Shown: in pieces, positions 33,606-44,894 of the stretch
Layout: every line of letters begins with the position of its first letter
Numbering within the stretch: position 1 is the first letter of the stretch
Assembly (NCBI RefSeq): GCF_963675165.1
Contig: NC_087383.1
Location: 6,364,839 to 6,428,838 of the forward strand
Direction: 5' to 3'
Length of the DNA: 64,000 nucleotides
DNA from: Halichondria panicea
Taxonomy: Eukaryota; Porifera; Demospongiae; Suberitida; Halichondriidae
Notes under the pieces: generated by a model
Told to the model about the DNA's origin: nothing
Seen by the model: the letters and a program-made list of their open reading frames with translations, nothing else
Databases searched by the model: none
Position numbers and translations under genes: made by a program

Positions 33606-34048
33606 CGTCCAGGCCTTGCAGTTGTCATTGTTCATCCATAAATATAGAAGGTATAGCTAGCAAAAAAAAATAGACAAAATGAAGTAGCAAAGAAAGAAAT
33701 GGGCGTATACAGTTTTATATAAAGCCTGGTTTGGAAAATCGCGTGATCTCACAAGTTATCTAGTTGTGGCACATACACGAGTGCCACATGGGAAACATTG
33801 CGGGCCTAAGTCACTATATACTGAGCCAATATATCCAATGTGCGCACGAGTGAGCTGTGTAACAACTGATTTGTTGCATTCTCCTTGTGCATTCCTTTCC
33901 GTGTACATATGACTCCTTTTATAGGACAACTACTTTGCAACTACTTGTGGTCGGCTGTGGAATGCACCAGCGCATGAAAAACGTTTTCTGCCTACCACTG
34001 AATCTGTTAACAGTGTTATACTATAAAAGGGACCGTTTCAGGTTACTA

Positions 34049-37000
34049 CACTGCAAAAACACTTTTGTTATTGTGACACAGTTTGCTACCGGCACAAAAT
34101 GTTATCTTGACAAAACGTTTGTCAATTTCCTGCAATTATTGTTATAACGACAAATCATAGTTTATTTAACTATTAATATAGTTTATCTAACTATTAATAT
34201 TTGTTATTATAATGGTAGATTGTTATTTGAACACATGTGTTGTCATTTTGTCGAAGCGTTGTTGATCTCACATTTAGTGGAAGTTACCGTTCATTGTCAA
34301 ATTAACATTAATGTGTGACAATAACAAATTATAAAGTTACAGCTAGAACTCTACTAAAAGATACGTGCAAGTTTGCATCACTGATTTCAACCTACTCAAC
34401 CTATACTCGATTACCCTAGCTCGTAATAAATTGTCTACACTGAAACATCTCAGTCTTATATCTTTGCATGCTCATGTTCAATTGTGTATGTAGCAATTGG
34501 AGACTTGTGACTGGGCATGGTAAGTTACAGTGGCAGTGAAGAAGTCAGGAGCCTCCAGAGTCCTTCAGTGTAGTGCAGTGCAGGCAGCCTTCTCTCTATA
34601 GCCTCCTTCACAAGGCCTGGCCTGAAGAGCGGCCTGGGATCGAGCTTCTCTCTAGCCTCTAACTCTAGCTAGTCTCGAGGCCAGGAGAGTTTGGCCTCGA
34701 GACTATAATTATAAGCTGGAACTATAGGTGTGGCATGAGGGGGCGTTCAGGAATAACAGGGCAAGGCCTCCTTAGCACATGGTGCTAGCAGCTGCAGCAG
34801 TCTGCTGCTGCTCATGCAGCTTTAATTTATACCATCACTGACTGCATGCCTGTACCCCTGGCCCTGGGCTACCATGTTCCATGTACACCAGCTAGGATCT
34901 AGGAGTCAAGAGTCACCTGCATCTGCAGCTTGAAAGAAAAGACAATTGCAAGTTAGTCAGTGCTCATTGCTCAACTCAACTTATTGCCCAATACTCTCTT
35001 TCAGATTTTCTTAAAGAGTAGATAGTACCACCATCTCAAAGAAAAAAGTTAAGTTCCATTGCATGCTGTTGGCACATGGCATGTACATGATCCCAAAACT
35101 CTCTGAATTCACAGTTTACAAATCACTGCTATACCGTATCGGCGTATAACTCCACCATGTACCAGCTTCAAAGAAAAAGGATTTAAGTTATGTTGCTCAT
35201 TGCTAAATAAATGTGTTTACGTGTTTCTTCCAGCTGCAGATTTTACCATACCTCGGCCCCACAATGTGTACCAGCTAGGAGTCTACTTAACCACCTTCAT
35301 CGACTTCAAAAAAACGACTTGCAAGTTATGTCAGATTCCATAAAACTATATAGCTAGCTAGAGGGCAACTGTCCCTGGCCTGATTTCGACCTTCATCTGT
35401 AGCATACTGATTTACGAGTTTGTGTCTTCATGCACTGGTTTTGACTGGTCAACTTCGTCCATGGGGTGATAGCTAGCATACTGATTTACGAGTTTGTGTG
35501 TATGTGTCCTCATGCGTCAGTTACACTGGTTTCGACTGGTCAACTTCGTCCATGGGGTGATAGCTAGCATTGTAATTTACCAGTTTGTGTGTATGTGTCC
35601 TCATGCGTCAGTTACACTGGTTTCGACTGGTCAACTTCGTCCATGGGGTGATAGCTAGCATTGTAATTTACCAGTTTGTGTGTATGTGTCCTCACATGTC
35701 AGTTACACTGGTTTCGACTGGTCAACTTCGTCCATGGGGTGATAGCTAGCATTGTAATTTACCAATTTGTGTGTATGTGTCCTCACGTGTCAGTTACACT
35801 GGTTTCGACTGGTCAACTTCGTCCATGGGGTGATAGCTAGCATTGTAATTTACCAGTTTGTGTGTATGTGTCCTCACGTGTCAGTTACACTGGTTTCGAC
35901 TGGTCAACTTCGTCCATGGGGTGATAGCTAGCATACTGATTTACGAGTTTGTGTGTATGTGTCCTCATGCGTCAGTTACACTGGTTTCGACTGGTCAACT
36001 TCGTCCATGGGGTGATAGCTAGCATTGTAATTTACTAGTTTGTGTGTATGTGTCCTCACGTGTCAGTTACACTGGTTTTGACTGGTCAACTTCGTCCATG
36101 GGGTGATAGCTAGCATACTGATTTACGAGTTTGTGTGTATGTGTCCTCATGTGTCAGTTACACTGGTTTCGACTGGTCAACTTCGTCCATGGGGTGATAG
36201 CTAGCATACTGATTTACGAGTTTGTGTGTATGTGTCCTCATGTGTCAGTTACACTGGTTTCGACTGATCAACTTCGTCCATGGGGTGATAGCTAGCATAC
36301 TGATTTACGATTTTGTGTGTATGTGTCCTCACGTGTCAGTTACACTGGTTTCGACTGGTCAACTTCGTCCATGGGGTGATAGCTATAGCATACTGATTTA
36401 CGAGTTTGTGTGTATATGTGTCCTCACGTGTCAGTTACACTGGTCAACTTCGTCCATGGGGGTGATAGCTTATACTATTTATATTTTGCACTACATATGT
36501 GTTGGTAACTATAGTGACTTCAATCTTTTGTTCTGTAGGGGCGAAAATGATCTGAGGGATGTAGCGTTCATGAAACCAAACGAAACGCCTGCAGTTCACT
36601 GTACTGGAATTTCAAGAAACGCTAAGTGATGAACACTAAAAACAATTTACTGACAGAAGAAATTATTGTGCTGCATGTCATGTGATCCAGTGATCTTATT
36701 CTATCATAAACTCATTGTTCTAATACCGTTTGACCTTCTGCATGTGCGTACGTGCGCGAGAAAACAACTAATTAAATGACAAAGGTATAGTGTTAATTTA
36801 ACAAAGAAATTCACTTTATAGCAGTGTTAATTCAGCATTCACTTTGCTATTTTGACATAGAAGTACAATAAATTGGTGAAATTCAGATGACATAATACTT
36901 TGTTGTTTTGACATAATTTCTTTGCTTGAATGACAAAACATTGTAGGTTGTTTTACCTTTGTCATTCTAACAAATATTATTCTGTCATGTGAGATTCATC

Positions 37001-37049
37001 ACCGGGACAAACTTTTGTTTGTTAAATTAACAAAAGTGTTTTTGCAGTG
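34049..37049. mobile_element. 3.0 kb transposon with perfect 22-bp termini (CACTG, TA target)
   Basis: CACTGCAAAAACACTTTTGT (first 20 of 22 bases) starts at 34049 and is exactly mirrored at 37049. TA flanks both ends (34047-34048, 37050-37051). CACTG ends with a short target duplication suggest the CACTA/Mirage/Chapaev group, which is inference. No transposase is visible. Instead the interior holds older diverged direct repeats of about 130 bases (34870-35340), a 91-bp minisatellite, and AT-rich arms rich in TTTTGACATAATT-type words. Unit 2 lacks the element. Confidence 0.88.
35395..36470 (+). repeat. 91-bp minisatellite, about 12 copies
   Basis: The landmark CCATGGGGTGATAGCTAGCA recurs at 91-base steps (35461, 35552, 35643, 35734, 35825, 35916, 36007, 36098, 36189, 36280, 36371) and a last step of 85. 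Units differ at few positions. Because 91 is not a multiple of three, the open frames across it are not genes. Confidence 0.97.
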
Positions 37050-37924
37050 TAGGCGGGCTTTACAGATGTAGGTAACTTCAGCCATACTATGCCAATATCT
37101 AGATAGTGGCAAAGTTCACCATTTGACCTGTGCCATATGGCAGATATTGGCACAGTGTTTCCTTTGATTTGCCCACTCAAAATGCAACAAGGATTATTAT
37201 AAACATGGGTGATATGTAGCCCACATGCAATCGTGACGTAAGGTATTCTCCCACACATTCAAAGTTAATAATAAGACTTGTACTGAGACGCTTCCAACAA
37301 GCTACTGCATGCAAAGTCATGGAACCAGCGTGGCCAGCTCTGGTATAATAGCAGTAGCTATACCTGCTATAGATGATAATGATGACTAAGCTAGATCTAT
37401 GACACAAGAAACATATATTCAGTGGATATTCTACCGTATTTTGAACGATTGTATATTTCATCTTACCGTATTACTAGAATGTTTTGCTAGCATCAAACAT
37501 ACGCGAATATTGCGAGGGTTGATCAATTCGCAACAATAAAATCGCAAATTTAAACCAATTATTACACGATCCTTATCAGTTAGATAGCAAAAATAATGTC
37601 GAATTTTCTGCTGCTTGGGCTCATTTGCAAAAGTTTTTCACCCACTAGTAATACAGTATTGGATAAAAAAAAAGGAGAGCCATGCAGTGTAGAGGCTGCA
37701 CTTATCTTTCGACAGTATACTGCACAAAACGTACCTCGGCAGGTTATTAAAAATACCACATGAAAGAGCAGCTCAATGTGCAATCTTGATAGGGGGGAGC
37801 TAAAAAGTCACTTACTATAGTCATCTGTTTTCAAGCCTATAGCTATTCTGCAGGAAATCATTTTCTAGTGCAGTGAGTTTATAATTTTTTTATAGCTATA
37901 GCTAGCTTTAGATTCTATCTTTCA

Positions 37925-37983
37925 GTACTTGATAATGTTCAGCTTCCTCAGTGGAGTTAGTCGGTCACTGGTCACAGCAACTA
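37925..37983 (-). pseudogene. Decayed ankyrin-repeat exon
   Basis: Minus strand reads VTSDRLTPLRKLNIIKY then a stop. Compared with the intact exon at 54982-55077 (GDGQTPLGLAVEEGKLNTIKYL) about eight residues are deleted in the middle. It is the unit 1 counterpart of that exon, and the flank GTGACAAAAAGGACCACCCC is shared. Confidence 0.7.
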
Positions 37984-39061
37984 TACAGTGGTGCATGAAT
38001 CAGACAATGTGACAAAAAGGACCACCCCACTGATTAAGCAGTGGGCGGGGATTCATTATAATGAAAGCCATTGCAGTGTTTCATAATACACAATCTTATA
38101 AATTTCTTTTTAATGTTGGTCCCAGTCCTGCACCTGATTATGAGGCACGTCATCTGTCTGTCTGTGATGGACGTACGGCACGGATTTTATCGTGATTCTA
38201 CATGCAGTAGCGGTCAATATAAAGTGCCTGTTCTTTTTAGGTATATAGTATGTCCGTAGTAACGTTTCTGTTTTGACACCGCATTAAAAGTGTTGTAATT
38301 TACCATACTGTTGCTATTAATTTTACCATGGATGCACGTTGCAAGTACGTTTTGTAAAACAGTGTTAAAAAACGAACAATTAAGAGACAATCGTAGTCAT
38401 CTCGAGTATTTACCGTACATTTGCGAACTTTGCGATGGTTGAACAATTCGCAACAATAAAATCCGCAACACCTAAATTATTACTAGTAAATACACATGAT
38501 CCTTGCCAGAACACAATAGTTATATAGATCGCAAATGGTCAACTTTTCTGCTGATTTGGTTCATTCGCCAAGGTTTTTCACCCGCAAAATATTCTAGTAA
38601 TACGGTAGCTATATGCTATGGCTCTGTCTAGCTATAAGCCTATAATTATAGCTCTTGATCTACAACAAAGACATATAACGCACCACTTCAACTTTTCATC
38701 AAAAAGGATGTCTGCAAGTCTCTATAAATAATTTTGAGTCCTATAATCTATGTTCTACAAGTTTAGCTATATAGCTAGCTATATAATTATACAGCTATAA
38801 CTATACTTCACAATAGCTAGCTAGCTGCGTGCAGAGCTGCATGCATGGGTAAAGAAAATTTAACAATGGTTGAATAAGAAAAAAACGCTACAGTATACCT
38901 AGCGTATCTATGCGTACTATGGATGTACTACGTAAACGGAACGGATATTTTATATTGGCTGCTACTGTATAGTATCATTTGAGACATACACAATGGGTAA
39001 TTGGGATAGAAAGGTCAACTGATGTCATTTACAGTGCATGCAAATAATTATACTAGCTTAC
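37984..39061. other. Intron-like sequence of unit 1
   Basis: Matches unit 2 flanks at 55080-55330, 56800-56877, 57906-58245 and 59622-59964, and so shows the empty sites of three unit 2 insertions. No exon seen. Confidence 0.65.
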
Positions 39062-39166
39062 TATTGATATCCACATTGCACTCTGTGATGAGGTACTTGA
39101 TAGTGTCCAGCTTCCCCTCTCTGACTGCCATTCCCAGTGGAGTTAGTCCATCCCTGGTTACAGCTC
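39062..39166 (-). CDS. Ankyrin-repeat exon, paralog 1
   Basis: A 105-base symmetric exon between ACATATAG and GTAAGC encodes AVTRDGLTPLGMAVREGKLD then TIKYLITECNVDIN, a complete ankyrin repeat (GxTPL..A...G....+.YL). Exon phase lets it be added or lost without a frame change, consistent with repeat-number variation. It lies upstream, on the same strand, of the Roc-COR exon at 29610-31827 and is probably part of that gene. Confidence 0.8.
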
Positions 39167-39297
39167 CTATATGTAATGGTGAGCCAGGACAGTGTCAGGA
39201 ACGCACAACACATTGTCTCAGAAACCATAACTAATGAACGTCACCAACTACTATGATGCGTGTCCAACCTCCTCTGATCGTTGTATTGAGCCTTTAT

Positions 39298-40075
39298 ATA
39301 ACCCTTTCCCCGTTTTAATTAAAACAAGAAAATAATTATAAAAACAATTTTCTAAAAATTCATAAATAAATAATAATAATAATTATCATGAACCATACAT
39401 TGAAATGACTTGTAACAGGTAGCGCAGACCCCAGAGGTATCTTGACACCATCTTCGTTACCTAGCAACTGACCACCCCCACTAATTAGCAATTGTTTACA
39501 AACATTCACAATTATGTACACAAACAATAATTATTGTATGAAGGCACAGAGTGGCTAAAGACACTAAATAAGTGTTCTCAATGTTCTCATGACGACATAG
39601 GATCTGCAGAAAGTTATCTGCGAGGTCGTATCAGCAGACGCCCTTTTCCCGGGAAATGTTTTCTTCACCTACACACAGGTTTACAAGTTCAACGGTGGCT
39701 CGATGTCCACTGCTGTACTAACTAGCCTAAATACAGTTATATTGACAAAACTACAAATGCTACTCTAGACTTACCAGATCCAAGAAGTTGTTTCATCGCA
39801 AGAGCTTGTCTATATTTTCTAGCTTGAGGTAGCTCGTTATCTAGCTATGATCCCAGTCACTGTCCTCTCACTATACAGGGTCATAAGCATCGATATTGTC
39901 ACTGTCTATAGCTTCCCTAGGTTGTACTACAAGGATCTATCAAACGGTCACTTTTCTTTCCACATTACTGTACGAAGCGCACCTGGAGGTGGCTTATTAA
40001 AGATACCACGTTAACTTTTGAAAATGACCATGAGAGTGGCCGTAATATGATGGCTTCAATGGGGAAAGGGTTAAT
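39298..40075 (-). mobile_element. TTAA-type non-autonomous element, copy A
   Basis: Ends are CCCTTTCCCCGTT at 39302 and the complement of CCCTTTCCCCATT at 40071, with TTAA at 40072-40075 and a mutated ATAA at the left. The TTAA target and CCCTTT start point to piggyBac (Looper-like), by family knowledge. It is in the opposite orientation to copy B. There is no transposase. Confidence 0.75.
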
Positions 40076-40347
40076 ATACTTTGGCTACAGGCCATTTAAG
40101 ACGATCAGTATGCACTATTAACTGTGGACACTCCTTTCTTGTGAAACAATCAAAGCACATTGCAATTTATTTAACTCTTCTATAACACACTAATACTTTT
40201 GAGCGAAAGCAATGGCGAGAGGCATTAGCAAGTGCACGCTTGCAACATTCGTTGTAACAGTATACATTATTACATGCATGTGTGTAATAGGCTACTATAT
40301 ATAGTACTGCCAATAATTACTACGTAGCCACCAGCGAACAAAAATTC

Positions 40348-40406
40348 ATCCAATGTGGGGCTCAAACCCATGATCCTCAGATTAAGAGTCTGATGCTCTA
40401 CCGGGA
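40348..40406 (-). pseudogene. tRNA-Lys (CTT) with degenerate 5' end
   Basis: The minus strand reads GGTAGAGCATCAGACTCTTA, ATCTGAGGATCATGGG, TTTGAGCCCCACATTGGAT: an intact D-arm 3' half, an anticodon stem-loop with CTT in GACTCTTAATC, the T-loop and the 3' acceptor strand. The matching 5' acceptor strand (expected ATCCAAT) is absent. The bases there are AAGTCAAGTTCCC. It is a tRNA pseudogene or the head of a tRNA-derived SINE, not a functional tRNA. Confidence 0.8.
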
Positions 40407-40759
40407 ACTTGACTTAGTAGCAGAATCAAGAAAAAGAAAAGGGGGATTTTAAATTAACGAGCGCGCAGTACGAACATTTTTGGGAGTTACGCCCACTTCC
40501 GGTCACACGTTGTGTAGTAAGACGACAGGGAAAATCCCATGTATTCTCAGCCAGGGTATAAGTCCCATAATAGACCTATAGCTAGCTGCTATGAACAGTC
40601 AACTAACTAACTTATAGGCGAACCTATTGAAGTTGATACATCAAAACAACAGGTACAATTATACAAAAAGCTAGCTGGTATACTTGTGCTATATAAAACC
40701 ATAATAGCTACAGCTATAGTGTTATAGTGCATAACACTCCATGGACGAGTTTTTGGCTA

Positions 40760-40930
40760 CGCGAAAATAAAATTAGGCTGCGATGGCATTCCAAGTAAAT
40801 AAACTGCAAATCAGCAAATTGCAACCAAAGAAAATGTTACTAGAAGCCTATAGAAACTCTTGTTTGCACTTCATTGATCCTTGAGCAGCTGTGGCAGTCT
40901 ATACACAAAAACAAACTATACCATATACCT
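40760..40930 (-). repeat. Partial copy of the hairpin-ended element
   Basis: In reverse orientation: GAGGTATATGGTATAG, CTGCTCAAGGATCAATGAAG, TTTCTATAGGCTTCTAG and TTGGAATGCCATCGCAG. Both hairpin ends are missing. Confidence 0.65.
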
Positions 40931-41130
40931 CTCTGAGCACAGTGGCGTTTCTAGGAAATGCAGCTGTGCAAAAGTAGGAGGGTGCTGAGAGCGAGCGCAA
41001 AAAAATGTTTGATTGCTACTATAACGAATGTTACAAGTGTGCGCTTGCTAATGCCTCTCGCCATGTTGTTGTGCTTTCGCTCAAAAAGTATCAGTCTGTT
41101 ATAGTAGTAGTTTCTATAATGAATTTTACA

Positions 41131-42029
41131 TTAACCCTTTCCCCGTTGAAGCCGTCATATGACGGCCACTCTAGTGGTAATTTTCAAAAATTTGCTGTGT
41201 ACACTGTGTTGGAGCTATGCACACACTGTAGGTACCAGCACATGTGCATTGAGCTGCTCTATCTGCTGGTATCTTTAATATGCTGCCTTGAGGTACACTT
41301 GGTACAATAATGTCGAAAGAAAAGTGACCGTTTGATAATGTTTCAAGATCTTTGTAGTACAACCTTAGTGAGGTTCTAGAGCAGCTACACAGTGAGAATA
41401 TCAATGCTTATGGCCTTATTGAGTGAGAGGATAGTGACTGGGATCATAGCTAGATAAGAAGCTACCTCAAGCTAAAGAATATCGAGCCTGAAGGCCTAGC
41501 GCCTGAGGAAGAAGCTCTTGCGATTGATAAACTTCTTGGATCTGGTAAGTCTAGAGTAGCATATGTAGTCTTGTAGGCTTCAGTATAACTGTATTTAGAC
41601 TAGTTAGTACAGCAGTGGACATCATGAGCCACCATTGAACTTGTAAACCTGTGTGTAGATGAAGAAAACATTTCCCGGGAAAAGGACGTCTGCTGGTTCG
41701 ACCTCACAGAGAACTTTATGCAGATCTTGATTGAACCATGTCACCGTGAGAACATTGAGAACACTTATTTAGTGTCTTTAGCCACTTTGTGCCCTCATAC
41801 AATATTATTTGTGTACATAATTGTGAATGTTTGTAAACAATTGCTAATTAGTGGGGGTGGTCAGTTGCTAGGTAACGAAGATGGTGTCAAGATACCTCTG
41901 GGGTCTGCGCTACCTGTAGGAAATAGTTACAAGTCATTTCAATGTATGGTTCATGATATATGAATTTTTAAAGAAAATTGTTATTTATTCTGTATTTTCT
42001 TGTTTTAATTAAAACGGGGAAAGGGTTAA
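41131..42029 (+). mobile_element. TTAA-type non-autonomous element, copy B
   Basis: TTAA at 41131-41134 and 42026-42029 flank inverted CCCTTTCCCCGTT ends (13 bases, exact). Inside, a plus-strand frame from about 41700 reads MQILIEPCHRENIENTYLVS and LLISGGGQLLGNEDGVKI, shared with copies A, C and D, preceded by a donor-like GTAAGT at 41545. No domain is recognised. The element interrupts the GAGCGAAAGC repeat. Confidence 0.85.
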
Positions 42030-42412
42030 AGTTAGCTTATCTAACTGAGAAGAAAAGATTATTTACATGCATCTATTGTTCTTATCTATTGTATTATATG
42101 TGGCTTACCAGGACCTCAAGAAAGAAGAAATTTAATTTAAATTGATTCTTCCAAAATCAGTTCAGTGTATATAATATCTATTGAGAAAAAAAAACTTGTG
42201 TACATGCATATTGTTATCTATATATAATTATTGTTATATGGTAGTGTTTTGTGGCCCTCAAGAAAAAGATGACTCTGCCAGGAGAATTTGGATTCTGGAT
42301 ATTAGTTTCTCACACGTGGGGAATAAGCGCGCATGCGCATTACATCCACAGGAATAATTAAAAAGGGTGTGTCCAAAGAGATTGAGTAATGGCTACTATA
42401 ATGCTAGCTGTT

Positions 42413-43104
42413 TTAACAGCTTGCTGTAGGAGAGCAAAATTCTCTGAACTTAGCCTTATTGGCACCTCAGGCACAACTATAGAACGTCCCTGAGACGGGA
42501 TGGGGCCTTCCATGTCAATTCCATATTCTTCCTCCACATTCTCAAAAAAATCCAAAGCTGCGAGTCCGGAGTGCTGCAAAAGTAGTGTCTCTGTTGTAAA
42601 CAACTGGTGTGGAGACTTACGGTGTGCAGTTCGGATTGAGTGATGGTTCCATCCACCAATGAACAGTGCAAGTGCCTGATTAATACGTGGAATGAACACA
42701 TTATAATAAAGGGAATACAGATGCGTCTCATTCAAACATTCTAATAGATCCACTTGTTCCATAAAGTAAAACAGCTTGTAAAAGAGAATAGTCACAGCGG
42801 TGCATGTCCCTCCATATAGTCGCTCTATGCGTTGATTATGGACCGAGGCTCCTACAATCACACTCCTCCTATCATGTCCTCTTTTTTCTAACATGTGACG
42901 TGCGACCAATACATTTTCCTCACCTTGGTCCATTCTTATATATACAAGATGGCACCTGATGCTTTTGAACTGCACACAAAAATAATTCGTACACTGTTGG
43001 CGATTTATTACTGCCACAACACTTCAAGAAAGTCACCAGCCTACTGTAGCCGTCAATGCAGCCATGAGTGACGATTCTCCATCTAATAAGCTTATGATGT
43101 GAAT
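42413..43104 (-). pseudogene. Integrase-type transposase, truncated inverted copy
   Basis: Carries the last exon from its acceptor at 43104 (ATTCACATC) to a break at 42413, where the sequence passes into an unrelated repeat. DQGEEN, HNQRIERLYGG and the C-terminal FIGGWNHHSIRTAHRKSPHQ segment are kept. The TA run near 42950 has four extra bases relative to an open frame, against two in the copy at 13180, so it is also frameshifted. The coding end (NPLAPSDEFGIDLY in copy 1) is lost. Confidence 0.8.
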
Positions 43105-43167
43105 CTGAAACAATTAAGATAATTCAACCATAATTAATTTTAATGTGATGAAATTAGTCAATACTAT

Positions 43168-43702
43168 AATGAAAGCACCGCAGGTGCTGATGCCTCGTTG
43201 GAGATGCCAAAGCTACATAACATAAAGCTACTAATAGCTTTTATACACATGATGAACATTTTTGATTTTGCTGCATGCAAACTTAGAGTGGGTAATGATT
43301 GACCATGATTATTGTTAAACAATAAAACAATCCATGCCAAAAGTTCAAGTCTAAAATTAATGGCTGCAAGTCAGCAGAGCCTTGCAGCTCTCTGCTCACT
43401 CTTGCAGCTACCAATAGCTATAGCATTCTAGTGCAGAGCTAACTACTAAGTAGAGTAGCAACACTCGGTAAATAAGTTTGGCGACGTGCCCGGCTTCTGA
43501 AAAGACTGCAATGGCATTCCAAGTAAGCAAAACTAGGCGTAACTCGAGAACGAAGCATTATCTTGCAAATCCACGAATTAAAATCCAAGTAAACATGACT
43601 ATAGAAGCCTATAGAAACTCTTACTTGCACTTGATTGCAGTCTACACACACATAGACACACAAACGTATACCTCGCTTGCACATGCATGCGCACCGAGGC
43701 AT
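43168..43702 (-). mobile_element. Hairpin-ended element, copy 2
   Basis: Same structure as 12413-12957, in the opposite strand. It is part of the inverted duplication and not an independent insertion. Confidence 0.8.
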
Positions 43703-44894
43703 AATAATGGTCTAACTGGTTTGGGTTTACGGGGCCGCCCGGGGTAATTAAAAGCGTATCACATACGGATCAGTATTTGCACAGGGTTCAAACAACAGCT
43801 GCGGCTAAAAATATTATTAAAATTGCTGAGAACGGCATCATAAACGATTAGGTTACTCGTATAAGGGATTAAGAACACTCATAACAAACACAGGCAAGGG
43901 CCAATTAGAAGCCTTGCCATTGCTTGTTACTCGTACTACTTGATCAGAGGCTGCAGCTATATACGATATTTTGCTAGCAATTAGAATTCGAGAGACCAGA
44001 AAGGTGTTCATTACGTCTACTAACGCTCCAGTAAAATGAGACCGCTTCCTTTTTTGCCTTTAGAAAGGGCTACTTTTAACCGTGCGTAAAGAATCTCACG
44101 CACGGAATAACTCTTCTTTGATAAGAATGCACAAGTCACAAATTAATACTCGCGCTTATTTATTAATGTTACCATGCAGACTCAATTACAAACACATCTA
44201 TGGCTGCTTGTCGTGACCAAATGTTTGGCATCCATCCACGCATAATGTAATATGTGGTTAGTTCTACGCTGGGACAACTCTTTGATAAGTAGCATACCAG
44301 TTCCTTTTTGAAGGCAAACAGGAAGTGGTTTAGCAGGTAAGTTCTTTTCACCTGCACAAACTCAAAGTCTGCCATGTGAGAGTCTGCACTAACAAGCTGC
44401 TACTGTAGATACCACTGCAGTATCAATATGACTCAGAGGTAATTACGGTTAAAGTTTATTGAGGCTACTATTTGAGAGCAGCTTTTATCGCACTGAAGAT
44501 GGGGATTAATTTTAGAGGCTACTATTTGAGTGTGGGCTTTATACAAGAGCGGCCTCTGATCAAGCATAATTAATATTTTGACGAATATCAAAAGGATGAT
44601 ACCGTATATATTTATTCGATCTAAGGTGACACTTTTAAAGCCTAATTTTGGAGGTTGAAAAATTATGTTGAAGTCTTGGTGTTGCATAATTATTAATTTT
44701 GATCATTATTTCTCTAGAGGCTATAGTTTGACCTCTATTTAGAACGTGACATACAAAATATTGTCAACACAGCAGTTGCTACAGTATATAGCCGGACCAC
44801 GAATATTTTACCCAGAGACCTTGACTACCTTTACCTTTACCTTTATTCGGAGGTGGTTGTTAACAGAGGTTCCACTGTAATACATATATAATAT

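Larger units (their letters stand above)
23130..39258. repeat. Segmental duplication, unit 1
   Basis: Collinear with 44842-60152: exon-like modules, the Roc-COR-death gene, a TTAA-type element, and ankyrin exons occur in the same order and orientation. Differences are discrete insertions: 25005-27969 and about 33765-37195 here, and several elements in unit 2. Confidence 0.9.
42413..44840 (-). repeat. Arm 2 of the large inverted duplication
   Basis: Reverse-complement counterpart of 11276-13713, including the MADFEFVQVKRTYLL frame at 44375 and a hairpin-ended element. It joins the unit 2 duplication directly at about 44841, inside a MITE. Confidence 0.85.

Noticed and set aside
33887-34147. 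86-codon open frame
   Set aside because: It spans the left terminus of the 34049 transposon and has no splice context or conserved motif.
35395-36470. CRISPR-like regular repeats
   Set aside because: Contiguous tandem copies without spacers in an animal genome. It is a minisatellite.
36222-36629. 135-codon open frame
   Set aside because: It crosses the 91-bp minisatellite, whose period is not a multiple of three. The repeated peptides come from the array.
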